From UBA2334 sp964396895 (GTDB lineage Bacteria; Pseudomonadota; Gammaproteobacteria; Burkholderiales; Burkholderiaceae_C): a stretch of DNA of 64,000 nucleotides. The position numbers and the translations under genes are program-made. Shown piece after piece: positions 39,287-48,360 of the stretch. The notes beneath the pieces are model-generated. The model ran no database searches and was not told the DNA's origin. It worked only from the letters and a program-made list of their open reading frames with translations. How positions within the stretch are numbered: position 1 is the stretch's first letter; each line of letters starts with the position of its first letter. The stretch is taken from assembly GCA_964396895.1 (NCBI GenBank), contig CAYNGJ010000021.1, forward strand, positions 1 to 64,000. Reading direction: 5' to 3'.

Positions 39287-41182
39287 TCACAAGGCTTCGA
39301 TCTGCCGACCGGACAGCGCGCGGCTGATGCCACGGTTCATGCGCAGCGCGGCAAATGCCTCGGTGCCCTTGGCCAGCGCCTGGGTGCTGGCCTCGATGTC
39401 GGCGGCCACGTTGGAATCGGCCACCACCTGGCGCAACTGACCCATGAGGGTGTCGATGGCCTGGCGCTCGGCATCGTCCAGCAAGTCGCCGTCGGCTTTC
39501 AATGCGCTGGCCGTGGCCAGCAGCATGCGGTCCGCGTCCACTCGGGCCTCGACCAGTGCACGCGCCTGCATGTCGGCCTGGGCCGTGGTGAAGCTGTCCT
39601 GGAGCATTTGGGCAATTTGTTCGTCCGACAGGCCGTAGGCGGGCTTGACGGTGATGGACGCCTCCACGCCCGTGCCCTGCTCGCGGGCGGTCACGCCCAG
39701 CAGGCCATCGGCATCAATGGTGAAGGTCACCCGGATGCGGGCCGCGCCTGCCGCCATGGGGGGTATGCCGCGCAGCTCGAACCGCGCCAGGCTGCGGCAA
39801 TCGGCCACGAGGTCGCGCTCACCCTGGACCACGTGCAGCGCCAATGCGGTCTGACCGTCTTGGTAGGTGGTGAAGTCCTGCGCCAGGGCGGCGGGAATGG
39901 TGGTGTTGCGCGGCACGATGCGCTCCACCAACCCACCCATGGTTTCCAACCCCAGGGACAGAGGGATGACGTCCAGAAGCAGCAATTCGCCATCGGGGTT
40001 GTTGCCCGCCAGTTGGTTCGCCTGGATAGCAGCGCCCAAGGCCACCACCTCGTCGGGGTTGAGGTTGGTCAGCAGCGGTTGCCCGAAAAAATCGGCCACG
40101 GCCTGACGCACGGCAGGCATGCGGGTGGAGCCTCCCACCATGACCACGCCTTGCACGTCGGTTTTGTCGAGCCGGGCATCGCGCAGCGCTTTGCGCACCG
40201 CTGACAGGGTGCGCGCCGTCAACGGCTGTGTGGCCGCCGCCAGTTGCGCCCGGTTGGCCTGCAGCGTGAGCGCACCCTGTGCCACGCTCACCACCTGGGT
40301 CACGGGCGTGGCATCGTCGGGCGCGGCACTCAGGCGCTCTTTCATGGCACGGGCGGCCTGTTGCAGGGTGGCACGGTCCAGGGCACTGGCCTGTGGCAGC
40401 CATTCGGGGTGACCGGCCTCGACCATGAGCCAGTCGAGCAAGGCGCGGTCGTAGTCGTCACCGCCCAGCGCGGAGTCTCCGCCGGTGGCGACCACCTCAA
40501 ACACCCCTTGCGTGAGCTTGAGGATGGAAATGTCGAACGTGCCGCCCCCCAGGTCAAACACGGCGTAGGTGCCCTCGCTCCCGTTGTCCAGACCATAGGC
40601 GATGGCGGCCGCCGTGGGCTCGTTGATGAGCCGCATGACGTGAATGCCTGCCAACTGCGCCGCATCTTTGGTGGCTTGCCGCTGGGCGTCGTCAAAGTAG
40701 GCAGGCACGGTGATGACCGCACCGAACAGCTCGTCGTCAAACGTGTCCTCGGCCCGGTAGCGCAACGTGGCCAGAATATCGGCACTCACGTCGATGGGGG
40801 TTTTTTCGCCGCCGACGGTCTGGATGGTGGCCATGCCAGGGCGGTCCAGCACGGTGTATGGCAAGCGGTCCACCTGGGCCACGTCGGCGCGCAGGCGGCC
40901 CATCAGCCGCTTGACCGACACGACAGTGTTGGTCGGGTCGTGCAGCTGGTTGGCCAACGCATCAAACCCAATCTGCCGCCCTGCCCCGTCGCCAGTCGGC
41001 GACAGGTAGCGCACCACGCTGGGCAATATGACGCGCCCGGCATCATCGGGCAAACAGTCGGCCACCCCATGGCGCACAGCGGCCACCAGTGAGTGGGTGG
41101 TGCCCAGGTCGATGCCCACCACCACGCGACGCTGGTGCGGATCGGGCGATTGCCCAGGTTCGGAAATTTGCAGTAATGCCAT
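39287..41182 (-). CDS. hscA: Fe-S assembly chaperone HscA (Hsp70 family)
   Basis: A 631-residue Hsp70-type ATPase that, with HscB, releases clusters from IscU. The nucleotide-binding domain has VVGIDLGTTHSLVA, PTAAAIAYGLD, VFDLGGGTFDIS and VVMVGGSTRMP. The substrate-binding domain lacks the EEVD end of DnaK and closes with an alpha-helical lid. Position between hscB and fdx confirms the assignment over DnaK. Confidence 0.96.
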   Translation of the reverse strand: MALLQISEPGQSPDPHQRRVVVGIDLGTTHSLVAAVRHGVADCLPDDAGRVILPSVVRYLSPTGDGAGRQIGFDALANQLHDPTNTVVSVKRLMGRLRADVAQVDRLPYTVLDRPGMATIQTVGGEKTPIDVSADILATLRYRAEDTFDDELFGAVITVPAYFDDAQRQATKDAAQLAGIHVMRLINEPTAAAIAYGLDNGSEGTYAVFDLGGGTFDISILKLTQGVFEVVATGGDSALGGDDYDRALLDWLMVEAGHPEWLPQASALDRATLQQAARAMKERLSAAPDDATPVTQVVSVAQGALTLQANRAQLAAATQPLTARTLSAVRKALRDARLDKTDVQGVVMVGGSTRMPAVRQAVADFFGQPLLTNLNPDEVVALGAAIQANQLAGNNPDGELLLLDVIPLSLGLETMGGLVERIVPRNTTIPAALAQDFTTYQDGQTALALHVVQGERDLVADCRSLARFELRGIPPMAAGAARIRVTFTIDADGLLGVTAREQGTGVEASITVKPAYGLSDEQIAQMLQDSFTTAQADMQARALVEARVDADRMLLATASALKADGDLLDDAERQAIDTLMGQLRQVVADSNVAADIEASTQALAKGTEAFAALRMNRGISRALSGRQIEAL

Positions 41183-41204
41183 AAATGAATAAAAAGGGCG
41201 CCGC

Positions 41205-41750
41205 TCAGGGCTCCAATTGCATCAACCGCTGGTTGATTTCTTCGGAAAAACGGTCAACAAACATGAGTGCGCGCACATGGACCGCTGCGGCCTCCGCCCG
41301 CTGTGCGCGGGGCAGCTCAGAGGGCTCAGCCAGTTGCTGCGCCACTTGCTCCAGGCGCTGCCGTCGGGCGGCACGGGTGCGTGCCAACAACGCATCCAGC
41401 GTGTCCGCGTCATCTTGGGACGCTTCCAGCTCTTCGCGCCACGCCATTTGCTGCATCAGAAAGTCGGTGGGCATGGCCGTGTTGCGCTCGGCATTCACGG
41501 GCGCACCCCAGCGCTCGCACAGATAGGCCGCCCGCTTCACGGGGTCTTTCAAACGCTGGTAGGCCTCGTTGATGCGGACCGACCACTGCATGGCCAGGCG
41601 CTGCGACGCCGCGCCCTGCGCGGCAAAGCGGTCGGGATGGGTCTCGCGCAGCAGTTCTTTCCACTGCGCATCAAGCGTGCTGGCGTCCTGGGCGTATTGC
41701 TCAGGCAGGCCGAACAGGTCGAAGTCAGAGGCTTGAAGGTTCAATGTCAT
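41205..41750 (-). CDS. hscB: Fe-S assembly co-chaperone HscB (J protein)
   Basis: A 181-residue J-domain protein. The J domain (about 7-80) has the HPD triad in RETHPDRF and the NEAYQRLKDPVKRAAYLCE helix. The C-terminal three-helix domain binds IscU. It stimulates HscA ATPase and delivers IscU. Encoded 22 bases before hscA. Confidence 0.95.
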   Translation of the reverse strand: MTLNLQASDFDLFGLPEQYAQDASTLDAQWKELLRETHPDRFAAQGAASQRLAMQWSVRINEAYQRLKDPVKRAAYLCERWGAPVNAERNTAMPTDFLMQQMAWREELEASQDDADTLDALLARTRAARRQRLEQVAQQLAEPSELPRAQRAEAAAVHVRALMFVDRFSEEINQRLMQLEP

Positions 41751-41828
41751 GGCGTGGATGCGGGTGAAAGGTGTTCAGCATACAAAGGAAACCCAACACC
41801 CGCCTGGCGGCAAGACCACAGCGCTGGC

Positions 41829-42152
41829 TCAAACCCGGAAAGACTCACCGCACCCGCATTTGTCCCGCTCGTTGGGGTTGCTGAAGCGAAACCCCTCGTT
41901 CAAGCCTTCCCGTACAAAGTCGAGGTGGGTGCCGTCAATGTAAGCCAGGCTCTTGGGGTCCACCAGCACGGTGACACCGTTGCTCTCGAACACCACATCC
42001 TCGGGGGCTTGCTCGTCCGCATATTCCAGCTTGTAGGCCAGTCCGGAGCACCCGGTGGTTTTGACACCCAGGCGCACGCCCACACCCTTGCCACGGCGGC
42101 TCAGGTAGCGGGTGACGTGCCGCGCTGCGGCTTCGGTGAGAGTGACGGCCAT
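41829..42152 (-). CDS. iscA: Iron-sulfur cluster assembly protein IscA
   Basis: A 107-residue A-type carrier. The three conserved Cys are seen in TTGCSGLAYKLEY and DKCGCGESF near the C-terminus. It transfers clusters, mainly [4Fe-4S], to target enzymes. It begins two bases after iscU ends and is followed by a 78-base gap before hscB. Confidence 0.95.
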   Translation of the reverse strand: MAVTLTEAAARHVTRYLSRRGKGVGVRLGVKTTGCSGLAYKLEYADEQAPEDVVFESNGVTVLVDPKSLAYIDGTHLDFVREGLNEGFRFSNPNERDKCGCGESFRV

Positions 42153-42154
42153 GG

Positions 42155-42541
42155 TCAGTGCGTTTGCTTTTTGCGGTAGTCATCCACGGCGGCCTTGATG
42201 GCATCTTCTGCCAGGATGGAGCAATGGATTTTGACGGGTGGCAGGGCCAATTCTTCGGCAATCTGGCTGTTTTTCAGGGCCGCCGCCTCGTCCAGTGTTT
42301 TGCCCTTGACCCATTCGGTCACCAGCGAGCTGGACGCAATGGCAGAACCGCAGCCATAGGTTTTGAAGCGGGCGTCTTCAATCACACCCGTGGTGGGATT
42401 GACCTTGATCTGCAGCTTCATCACGTCGCCGCAGGCCGGTGCGCCCACCATGCCGGTGCCCACCGAATCGTCACCTTTGTCAAAGCTGCCCACGTTGCGG
42501 GGGTTTTCGTAGTGGTCAACCACTTTTTCAGAATAAGCCAT
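42155..42541 (-). CDS. iscU: Fe-S cluster scaffold protein IscU
   Basis: A 128-residue scaffold with the three ligand Cys in APACGDVM, TYGCGSAIASSS and KIHCSILAEDA. The LPPVKIH segment is the HscA recognition loop (LPPVK). Clusters are built here with sulfur from IscS. Encoded 12 bases after iscS. Confidence 0.97.
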   Translation of the reverse strand: MAYSEKVVDHYENPRNVGSFDKGDDSVGTGMVGAPACGDVMKLQIKVNPTTGVIEDARFKTYGCGSAIASSSLVTEWVKGKTLDEAAALKNSQIAEELALPPVKIHCSILAEDAIKAAVDDYRKKQTH

Positions 42542-42553
42542 GGTGTTTCTCCT

Positions 42554-43771
42554 TCAATGTGCTGCCCACTGGATGGTGGACAGGTCAACGCCGTCTTTGA
42601 ACATCTCCCACAGGGGAGACAGCTCACGCAACTTGGCCACGTTTTCGCGGATGGTGGCGATGGCGTAATCGATTTCCGCTTCGGTGGTCCAGCGCCCGAT
42701 GGTCATGCGCAGGCTGCTGTGGGCCAACTCGTCGCTGCGGCCCAAGGCGCGCAGCACGTAGCTCGGCTCCAAGCTGGCGCTGGTGCAAGCCGAGCCACTG
42801 GAAACTGCCAGGCCTTTGATGCCCATGATCAGCGACTCGCCTTCCACATAGTTGAAGCTCATGTTCAGGTTGTGGGGCACGCGCTGGGTGTCGTGTCCAT
42901 TGATGAACACCTCCTCCATGCCCTGCAACCCCGTGAGCAGCCTGTCGTGCAGCGCACGGATGCGCTGGTTTTCTTCGTGCATTTCGGCCTTGGCAATGCG
43001 ATAGGCCTCGCCCATGCCCACACACTGGTGAGTGGGCAACGTGCCCGAGCGCATGCCGCGCTCGTGTCCACCGCCGTGCATCTGCGCTTCAATGCGGATG
43101 CGGGGCTTGCGCCGCACATACAAGGCGCCAATGCCCTTGGGGCCATAGGTCTTGTGGCTGGTCAGGCTCATCAGGTCCACGGGCAGGGTTTTCAGGTCAA
43201 CGTCCACACGGCCAGTGGCTTGGGCCGCATCCACATGGAAGATCACGCCCTTGGCGCGGCAAATGTTGCCAATGGCCGCAATGTCTTGAATGACCCCGAT
43301 TTCGTTGTTCACGAACATCACGCTGGCCAGGATGGTGTCGGGCCGAATGGCCGCTTCAAACGCCGCCAGGTCCAGCAAACCGTCGGCCTGAACGTTGAGG
43401 TAGGTGACCTCAAAGCCCTGGCGCTCCAGCTCGCGCATGGTGTCCAGCACGGCCTTGTGCTCGGTTTTCACGGTGATGAGGTGCTTGCCCTTGCCTTGGT
43501 AGAAATGGGCCGCACCTTTGAGGGCCAGGTTATTGGACTCGGTGGCGCCACTGGTCCACACGATTTCGCGGGGGTCGGCACCGATGAGGTCGGCCACCTG
43601 TTCACGTGCGGTTTCGACGGCTTTTTCAGCCTCCCAGCCCCAAGCGTGGCTGCGCGAGGCGGGGTTGCCGAAATGCTCGCGCAACCAAGGAATCATGGCA
43701 TCCACCACCCGCGGGTCGCAGGGATTGGTGGCGCTGTAGTCCATGTAAATGGGGAAGTGCGGTGTGGTCAT
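42554..43771 (-). CDS. iscS: Cysteine desulfurase IscS
   Basis: A 405-residue PLP enzyme that takes sulfur from cysteine for Fe-S clusters, thiamine and tRNA thiolation. The PLP-lysine is in SLTSHKTYGPKGIGALYV, and the persulfide Cys is in SSGSACTSASLEPSYVL. The YMDYSATNPCDPRV start and the C-terminal ELSPLWEMFKDG are typical. ATG 43771 gives MTTPHFPIYMDY. It follows iscR by 115 bases. Confidence 0.97.
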   Translation of the reverse strand: MTTPHFPIYMDYSATNPCDPRVVDAMIPWLREHFGNPASRSHAWGWEAEKAVETAREQVADLIGADPREIVWTSGATESNNLALKGAAHFYQGKGKHLITVKTEHKAVLDTMRELERQGFEVTYLNVQADGLLDLAAFEAAIRPDTILASVMFVNNEIGVIQDIAAIGNICRAKGVIFHVDAAQATGRVDVDLKTLPVDLMSLTSHKTYGPKGIGALYVRRKPRIRIEAQMHGGGHERGMRSGTLPTHQCVGMGEAYRIAKAEMHEENQRIRALHDRLLTGLQGMEEVFINGHDTQRVPHNLNMSFNYVEGESLIMGIKGLAVSSGSACTSASLEPSYVLRALGRSDELAHSSLRMTIGRWTTEAEIDYAIATIRENVAKLRELSPLWEMFKDGVDLSTIQWAAH

Positions 43772-43886
43772 GGCAATGGAACGTGAGTGATCGGGTGGGG
43801 TGCCGGACTGGGGCGCACACATGGCACGCCGCAGTACATGCCGCAACCTGCGGCCAAGCACCAACGGTGAAAATACCTGGCCGCGC

Positions 43887-44423
43887 TCAGGCCTTGGACA
43901 AACTGGCGCCCAGGGCAAACACCGAGTTCGGCGCGTTCACCCGCATGGGCTTGAGCACGGGGTTGGCCGAAATGGCCCGCTTGATGAGCGGGGCATTCTC
44001 CACCACCAAGCCCTTGGCCAACTGCTCGTCCACCAATTTTTGCAGGCTCACCGAGTCCAAAAAATCGACCATTTTCTGGTTCAGCGCAGACCAGAGCTCG
44101 TGCGTCATGCAACGGCTGCCCTCGCCGTGGCAGTTTTCCTTGCCGCCGCATTGGGTGGCGTCGATGGGCTCGTCCACCGACACGATGATGTCGGCCACGG
44201 TGATGTCACTGGCCTTGCGGCCCAAGGTGTAACCGCCACCCGGTCCACGAGTGGACTCGACCAACTCGTGGCGGCGCAACTTGCCAAACAGCTGCTCCAA
44301 GTATGAAAGTGAAATGTGCTGGCGCTGGCTGATGGCCGCAAGTGTGACGGGCCCACTGCTCTGGCGCAGGGCCAAATCGATCATGGCGGTGACCGCGAAG
44401 CGGCCTTTGGTGGTGAGGCGCAT
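43887..44423 (-). CDS. iscR: Fe-S cluster-sensing transcription regulator IscR
   Basis: A 178-residue Rrf2-family regulator. It starts with the signature MRLTTKGRFAVTAMIDLAL and has the winged HTH (ISLSYLEQLFGKLRRHELV) and the [2Fe-2S]-binding Cys triad in CGGKENCHGEGSRC. It represses the operon when clusters are plentiful. Its presumed binding site lies about 110 bases upstream, at 44535. ATG 44423 was chosen over an upstream frame that lacks family residues. Confidence 0.96.
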   Translation of the reverse strand: MRLTTKGRFAVTAMIDLALRQSSGPVTLAAISQRQHISLSYLEQLFGKLRRHELVESTRGPGGGYTLGRKASDITVADIIVSVDEPIDATQCGGKENCHGEGSRCMTHELWSALNQKMVDFLDSVSLQKLVDEQLAKGLVVENAPLIKRAISANPVLKPMRVNAPNSVFALGASLSKA

Positions 44424-44534
44424 GTCAAACTCCTGTGGGTTGACTCGATTGATCAGGGTTGGCGCACCCAAGGCGCACCGTCGCTTTGCTCCACCCATCC
44501 CCCGGCCTGTGGCCGCGTATCTCCTCGGGAGGCA

Positions 44535-44559
44535 AATCTTGACTATTTCTGTCAAGTAT
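44535..44559 (-). promoter_or_regulatory. Type 1 IscR-binding site
   Basis: The minus strand reads ATACTTGACAGAAATAGTCA followed by AGATT. It matches the E. coli type 1 IscR consensus (ATASYYGACTRWWWYAGTCRRSTAT) at nearly all positions. This is the site for cluster-bound IscR and implies autorepression of the isc operon. Confidence 0.85.
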
Positions 44560-44665
44560 ACACCAATTCCCCAGTGTTTTAGTAGGCATTGTAACGCGGG
44601 CAGGCACGGGACTCGCCACCGAACAGCCCACGTCTCGCCCGGAATCTTCACGATTGTTTTAAATA

Positions 44666-44706
44666 AAAATGCCGCTCAGCGCTTGTTCTTCGGTGATTTT
44701 TAGCTA
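44666..44706 (-). repeat. Dispersed element copy 7, downstream of uvrB
   Basis: On the minus strand TAGCT (44706-44702), 17 bases, AAGCG (44684-44680), CTGAGCGGCATTTTTA. It begins directly after the uvrB stop codon. Confidence 0.8.
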
Positions 44707-44707
44707 T

Positions 44708-46846
44708 TCATTTGTATGACACCAACGCCACCACGTTGTCGTGCCCAGGGCCGCCAAAAGCCTGCTCCTTGAGCACCGCCAGTTGGTCGCGCACCTTGGC
44801 CGCCTGCTCGAATTCCAGATTGCGGGCGTGCTCCAGCATGAGCTTCTCCAGCCGTTTGATTTCTTTGGCCACGTCCTTCTCACTCATGGCCTCGGCTGCC
44901 AGGCGCTGCTGCGTTTCCTGGGCCAGTTTCTCGGCATCTTGACCCGCCTTTTCGCTGTACACCCCGTCAATCAAATCTTTGATGCGCTTGGTGATGGTGC
45001 GCGGCGTGATGCCATGGGCCAGGTTGAAAGCCACTTGCTTGGTGCGGCGGCGTTCGGTTTCGCCCATGGCCAGCTTCATGGAATTGGTGATGCGGTCGGC
45101 GTACAGAATGGCTTTGCCATTGACGTTGCGCGCCGCCCGGCCAATGGTCTGGATGAGCGAGCGTTCAGAGCGCAAAAAGCCTTCTTTGTCCGCGTCCAAA
45201 ATGGCAATGAGCGACACCTCGGGCAAGTCAATACCCTCGCGCAGCAGGTTGATGCCCACCAGCACGTCGAAGGCGCCCAAGCGCAAGTCGCGCAAAATTT
45301 CCACCCGTTCCACCGTGTCCACATCGCTGTGGATGTAGCGCACCTTCACCCCGTTTTCGCTCAGGTAATCGGTCAGCTGCTCGGCCATGCGCTTGGTCAG
45401 CACGGTGATCAGCACGCGCTCGTTTTTCTCCACCCGGATGCGGATTTCCTGCAGCACGTCGTCCACCTGGTGGGTGGCGGGGCGCACTTCCACTTCGGGG
45501 TCCACCAGGCCAGTGGGGCGCACCAGTTGCTCCACCACCTGGCCGGAGTGGGTTTTTTCGTAATCGGCGGGCGTGGCCGTGACGAAAATGGTTTGGCGCA
45601 TGCGCTGCTCAAACTCCTGCAGCTGCAAAGGCCGGTTGTCCAGCGCACTGGGCAGGCGAAAGCCGTATTCCACCAGCGTGGTTTTGCGGGCGCGGTCGCC
45701 GTTGTACATGCCGCCCAGCTGGCCCATCATGACGTGGCTCTCGTCCAAAAACATCAGCGCATTGGCCGGCATGTAGTCGGTCAGGGTGGACGGCGGCTCG
45801 CCCGGCGCAGCCCCGCTGAGGTGTCGGGTGTAGTTCTCAATGCCCTTGCAGTGGCCCACTTCGCTCAGCATCTCCAGGTCAAACCGGGTGCGCTGCTCCA
45901 GGCGCTGGGCTTCCACCAGCTTGCCCATGCCCAGCAACTCGGCCAAGCGGGTGCGCAGCTCTTCCTTGATGGTTTCCACAGCGGCAAGCACCTGCTCGCG
46001 CGGGGTGACGTAGTGGCTGCTGGGGTAGACCGTGAAGCGCGGAATTTTCTGGCGAATGCGTCCTGTGAGCGGGTCAAACAACATCAAGGCTTCGACTTCG
46101 TCATCAAACAGTTCGATGCGCACCGCCAGCTCGGAGTGCTCGGCTGGGAACACGTCAATGGTGTCGCCGCGCACGCGGAACTTGCCACGTGAAAACTCCA
46201 TGTCGTTGCGCTGGTACTGCATGCGCACCAGCTGGGCAATCACGTCGCGCTGGCCAAATTTGTCGCCCACGCGCAGCGTCATCACCATTTGGTGGTAGCT
46301 CTCGGGCTTGCCAATGCCGTAAATGGCCGACACCGTGGCGACGATCACCACGTCTTTGCGCTCCAGCAGGCTTTTGGTGCAGCTCAGGCGCATCTGCTCG
46401 ATGTGCTCGTTGATGGCGCTGTCTTTTTCAATGAACAAGTCGCGCTGTGGCACGTAGGCCTCGGGCTGGTAGTAGTCGTAATAACTGACGAAATACTCCA
46501 CCGCGTTTTTGGGGAAAAATTCGCGGAACTCGCTGTACAGCTGCGCGGCCAGCGTTTTGTTGGGGGCAAACACAATGGCCGGGCGACCCATGCGGGCGAT
46601 GACGTTGGCCATGGTGAAGGTTTTGCCCGAACCGGTCACCCCCAGCAAGGTCTGAAACAGCTCACCGTCGTTCAGCCCCTCCACCAGCTGGGCAATGGCT
46701 GTTGGCTGATCGCCCGCAGGCGGGTAAGGCATGAACAGCTCGAACGGAGAACCGTCGAAGCAGACAAATTCGCCTTCTGGCTGCACCTCGGGCTCAACCG
46801 GGGCCAAGGGCGCGTCGGCACCAAGGGGAAGATGATGGGCGGTCAT
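44708..46846 (-). CDS. uvrB: Excinuclease ABC subunit B
   Basis: A 712-residue nucleotide excision repair helicase-like protein. Walker A is LLGVTGSGKTF, the DNA-inserting beta-hairpin is in VSYYDYYQPEAYVP, and helicase motifs follow (DESHVMMGQ, SLIQTIGRAARNVNGKAILY). The C-terminal UVR domain (about 665-700) contacts UvrC. ATG 46846 (MTAHHLPLGADA) is used. It diverges from the aminotransferase gene with 133 bases between. Confidence 0.97.
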   Translation of the reverse strand: MTAHHLPLGADAPLAPVEPEVQPEGEFVCFDGSPFELFMPYPPAGDQPTAIAQLVEGLNDGELFQTLLGVTGSGKTFTMANVIARMGRPAIVFAPNKTLAAQLYSEFREFFPKNAVEYFVSYYDYYQPEAYVPQRDLFIEKDSAINEHIEQMRLSCTKSLLERKDVVIVATVSAIYGIGKPESYHQMVMTLRVGDKFGQRDVIAQLVRMQYQRNDMEFSRGKFRVRGDTIDVFPAEHSELAVRIELFDDEVEALMLFDPLTGRIRQKIPRFTVYPSSHYVTPREQVLAAVETIKEELRTRLAELLGMGKLVEAQRLEQRTRFDLEMLSEVGHCKGIENYTRHLSGAAPGEPPSTLTDYMPANALMFLDESHVMMGQLGGMYNGDRARKTTLVEYGFRLPSALDNRPLQLQEFEQRMRQTIFVTATPADYEKTHSGQVVEQLVRPTGLVDPEVEVRPATHQVDDVLQEIRIRVEKNERVLITVLTKRMAEQLTDYLSENGVKVRYIHSDVDTVERVEILRDLRLGAFDVLVGINLLREGIDLPEVSLIAILDADKEGFLRSERSLIQTIGRAARNVNGKAILYADRITNSMKLAMGETERRRTKQVAFNLAHGITPRTITKRIKDLIDGVYSEKAGQDAEKLAQETQQRLAAEAMSEKDVAKEIKRLEKLMLEHARNLEFEQAAKVRDQLAVLKEQAFGGPGHDNVVALVSYK

Positions 46847-46893
46847 GGAATGCTCTTTTTGGCCAACATCGGGCGCGCCCGGGCGGGCAGCCC

Positions 46894-46920
46894 GGTAAAA
46901 TTTGTGCTGAACCAGCAAGC
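46894..46920 (+). promoter_or_regulatory. Possible promoter motif of the aminotransferase gene, shared with 7264
   Basis: GGTAAAATTTGTGCTGAACC and the next bases to 46920 nearly repeat 7264-7289. TAAAAT may be a -10 box about 80 bases before the start codon at 46980. Confidence 0.35.
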
Positions 46921-46979
46921 CTAACCCAGCCCGGGCCAAGATGCTGCCTCTCCGTCAAACCTCCACAGGATTCAACTCC

Positions 46980-48188
46980 ATGTCTTTGTTCTCCGCCGTC
47001 GAAATGGCCCCCCGCGACCCCATCCTGGGTCTGAACGAGCAATATAACGCCGATGCCAACCCCAACAAGGTCAACCTCGGCGTCGGCGTCTATTTCGACG
47101 ACAACGGCAAACTGCCGCTGCTGCAGTGTGTGCAAGCCGCCGAGCACACCATGATGGAAAAGCCCACCGCCCGTGGCTACCTGCCCATCGACGGCATCGC
47201 CGCCTACGACGCCGCCGTCAAGGCCCTGGTGTTCGGCGCCGACTCTGACGTGGTGAAAGCCGGCCGCGTGGCCACGGTGCAAGCCATTGGCGGCACTGGC
47301 GGCCTGAAAATCGGTGCCGACTTTCTGAAAAAAGTCAGCCCCAGCGCCAAGGTGCTGATTTCCGACCCCAGCTGGGAAAACCACCGTGCGCTGTTCACCA
47401 ACGCCGGCTTCGTGGTGGAAACCTACCCTTACTTTGACCAGAGCGCCAACGGCGGCCTGGGCGGCATCAACTTTGACGGCATGCTGGCCGCGCTGAACGC
47501 CGCAGAAGCCGGCACCATCGTTCTGCTGCACGCCTGCTGCCACAACCCCACGGGTTACGACATCAGCGCCGCCCAGTGGGACCAGGTGATTGCTGCTGTG
47601 AAATCCCGCAACCTGACCGCCTTCCTCGACATGGCCTACCAAGGCTTTGGCTACGGCATTGCCGAGGACGGTGCGGTCATCGGCAAGTTCGTGGCCGCTG
47701 GCCTGAACATTTTTGTGTCCACCAGCTTCTCCAAGAGCTTCAGCCTGTACGGCGAGCGCGTGGGCGCACTCAGCGTGGTGGGCAGCAGCAAGGAAGAAAC
47801 CGACCGCGTGCTCAGCCAACTCAAAATTGCCATCCGCACCAACTACTCCAACCCACCCACCCACGGTGGTGCCATCGTGGCCGCTGTGCTGAACAACCCC
47901 GAGCTGCGCGCCCAGTGGGAAGGCGAACTGGGCGAGATGCGCGTGCGCATCAAAGCCATGCGCCAAAAGCTGGTCGATGGCCTGAAGGCCGCCGGCGTGA
48001 CCAAGGACATGAGCTTTATCACCACCCAAATCGGCATGTTCAGCTACTCTGGCCTGTCCAAAGACCAAATGGTGCGCCTGCGCTCTGAATTTGGCGTGTA
48101 CGGCACCGACACGGGTCGCATGTGCGTGGCGGCACTGAACAGCAAAAACATAGACTACGTCTGCCAAGCCATCGCCAAGGTGGTCTGA
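46980..48188 (+). CDS. Aromatic/aspartate aminotransferase (class I, TyrB/AspC type)
   Basis: A 402-residue fold-type I PLP aminotransferase. The start MSLFSAVEMAPRDPILGLNE is typical of the AspC/TyrB group, the PLP-lysine is in STSFSKSFSLYGERVGAL, and HACCHNPTGYD holds the substrate-site Asn. It transfers amino groups between 2-oxoglutarate and aspartate or aromatic amino acids; which is preferred cannot be told. It diverges from uvrB. Confidence 0.92.
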   Translation: MSLFSAVEMAPRDPILGLNEQYNADANPNKVNLGVGVYFDDNGKLPLLQCVQAAEHTMMEKPTARGYLPIDGIAAYDAAVKALVFGADSDVVKAGRVATVQAIGGTGGLKIGADFLKKVSPSAKVLISDPSWENHRALFTNAGFVVETYPYFDQSANGGLGGINFDGMLAALNAAEAGTIVLLHACCHNPTGYDISAAQWDQVIAAVKSRNLTAFLDMAYQGFGYGIAEDGAVIGKFVAAGLNIFVSTSFSKSFSLYGERVGALSVVGSSKEETDRVLSQLKIAIRTNYSNPPTHGGAIVAAVLNNPELRAQWEGELGEMRVRIKAMRQKLVDGLKAAGVTKDMSFITTQIGMFSYSGLSKDQMVRLRSEFGVYGTDTGRMCVAALNSKNIDYVCQAIAKVV

Positions 48189-48328
48189 CAACACCCGCCG
48201 CCGCCAGAAGCCCCTGTCAGACACGGGCAAGTGATTGCAGCCAGCGCCCGGCTTGCAGACACCTGACGGCGGCACGCCATTTTGGGTATTGCCTGCGCGA
48301 CATGACTTGAGGTCGCAGGCCTGTTATA

Positions 48329-48339
48329 TTGCACTGCAA
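48329..48339. promoter_or_regulatory. TTGCA-C-TGCAA palindrome, possible PhaR operator
   Basis: A perfect palindrome directly after TATATT (48325-48330, likely -10 box) and 22 bases before the phaZ start. TTGCACTGCAA-type sites upstream of PHA granule genes are known PhaR targets in related bacteria, as I recall. PhaR itself is not encoded in this window. Confidence 0.5.
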
Positions 48340-48360
48340 CATTTTTTCAGGAATGCCCTC

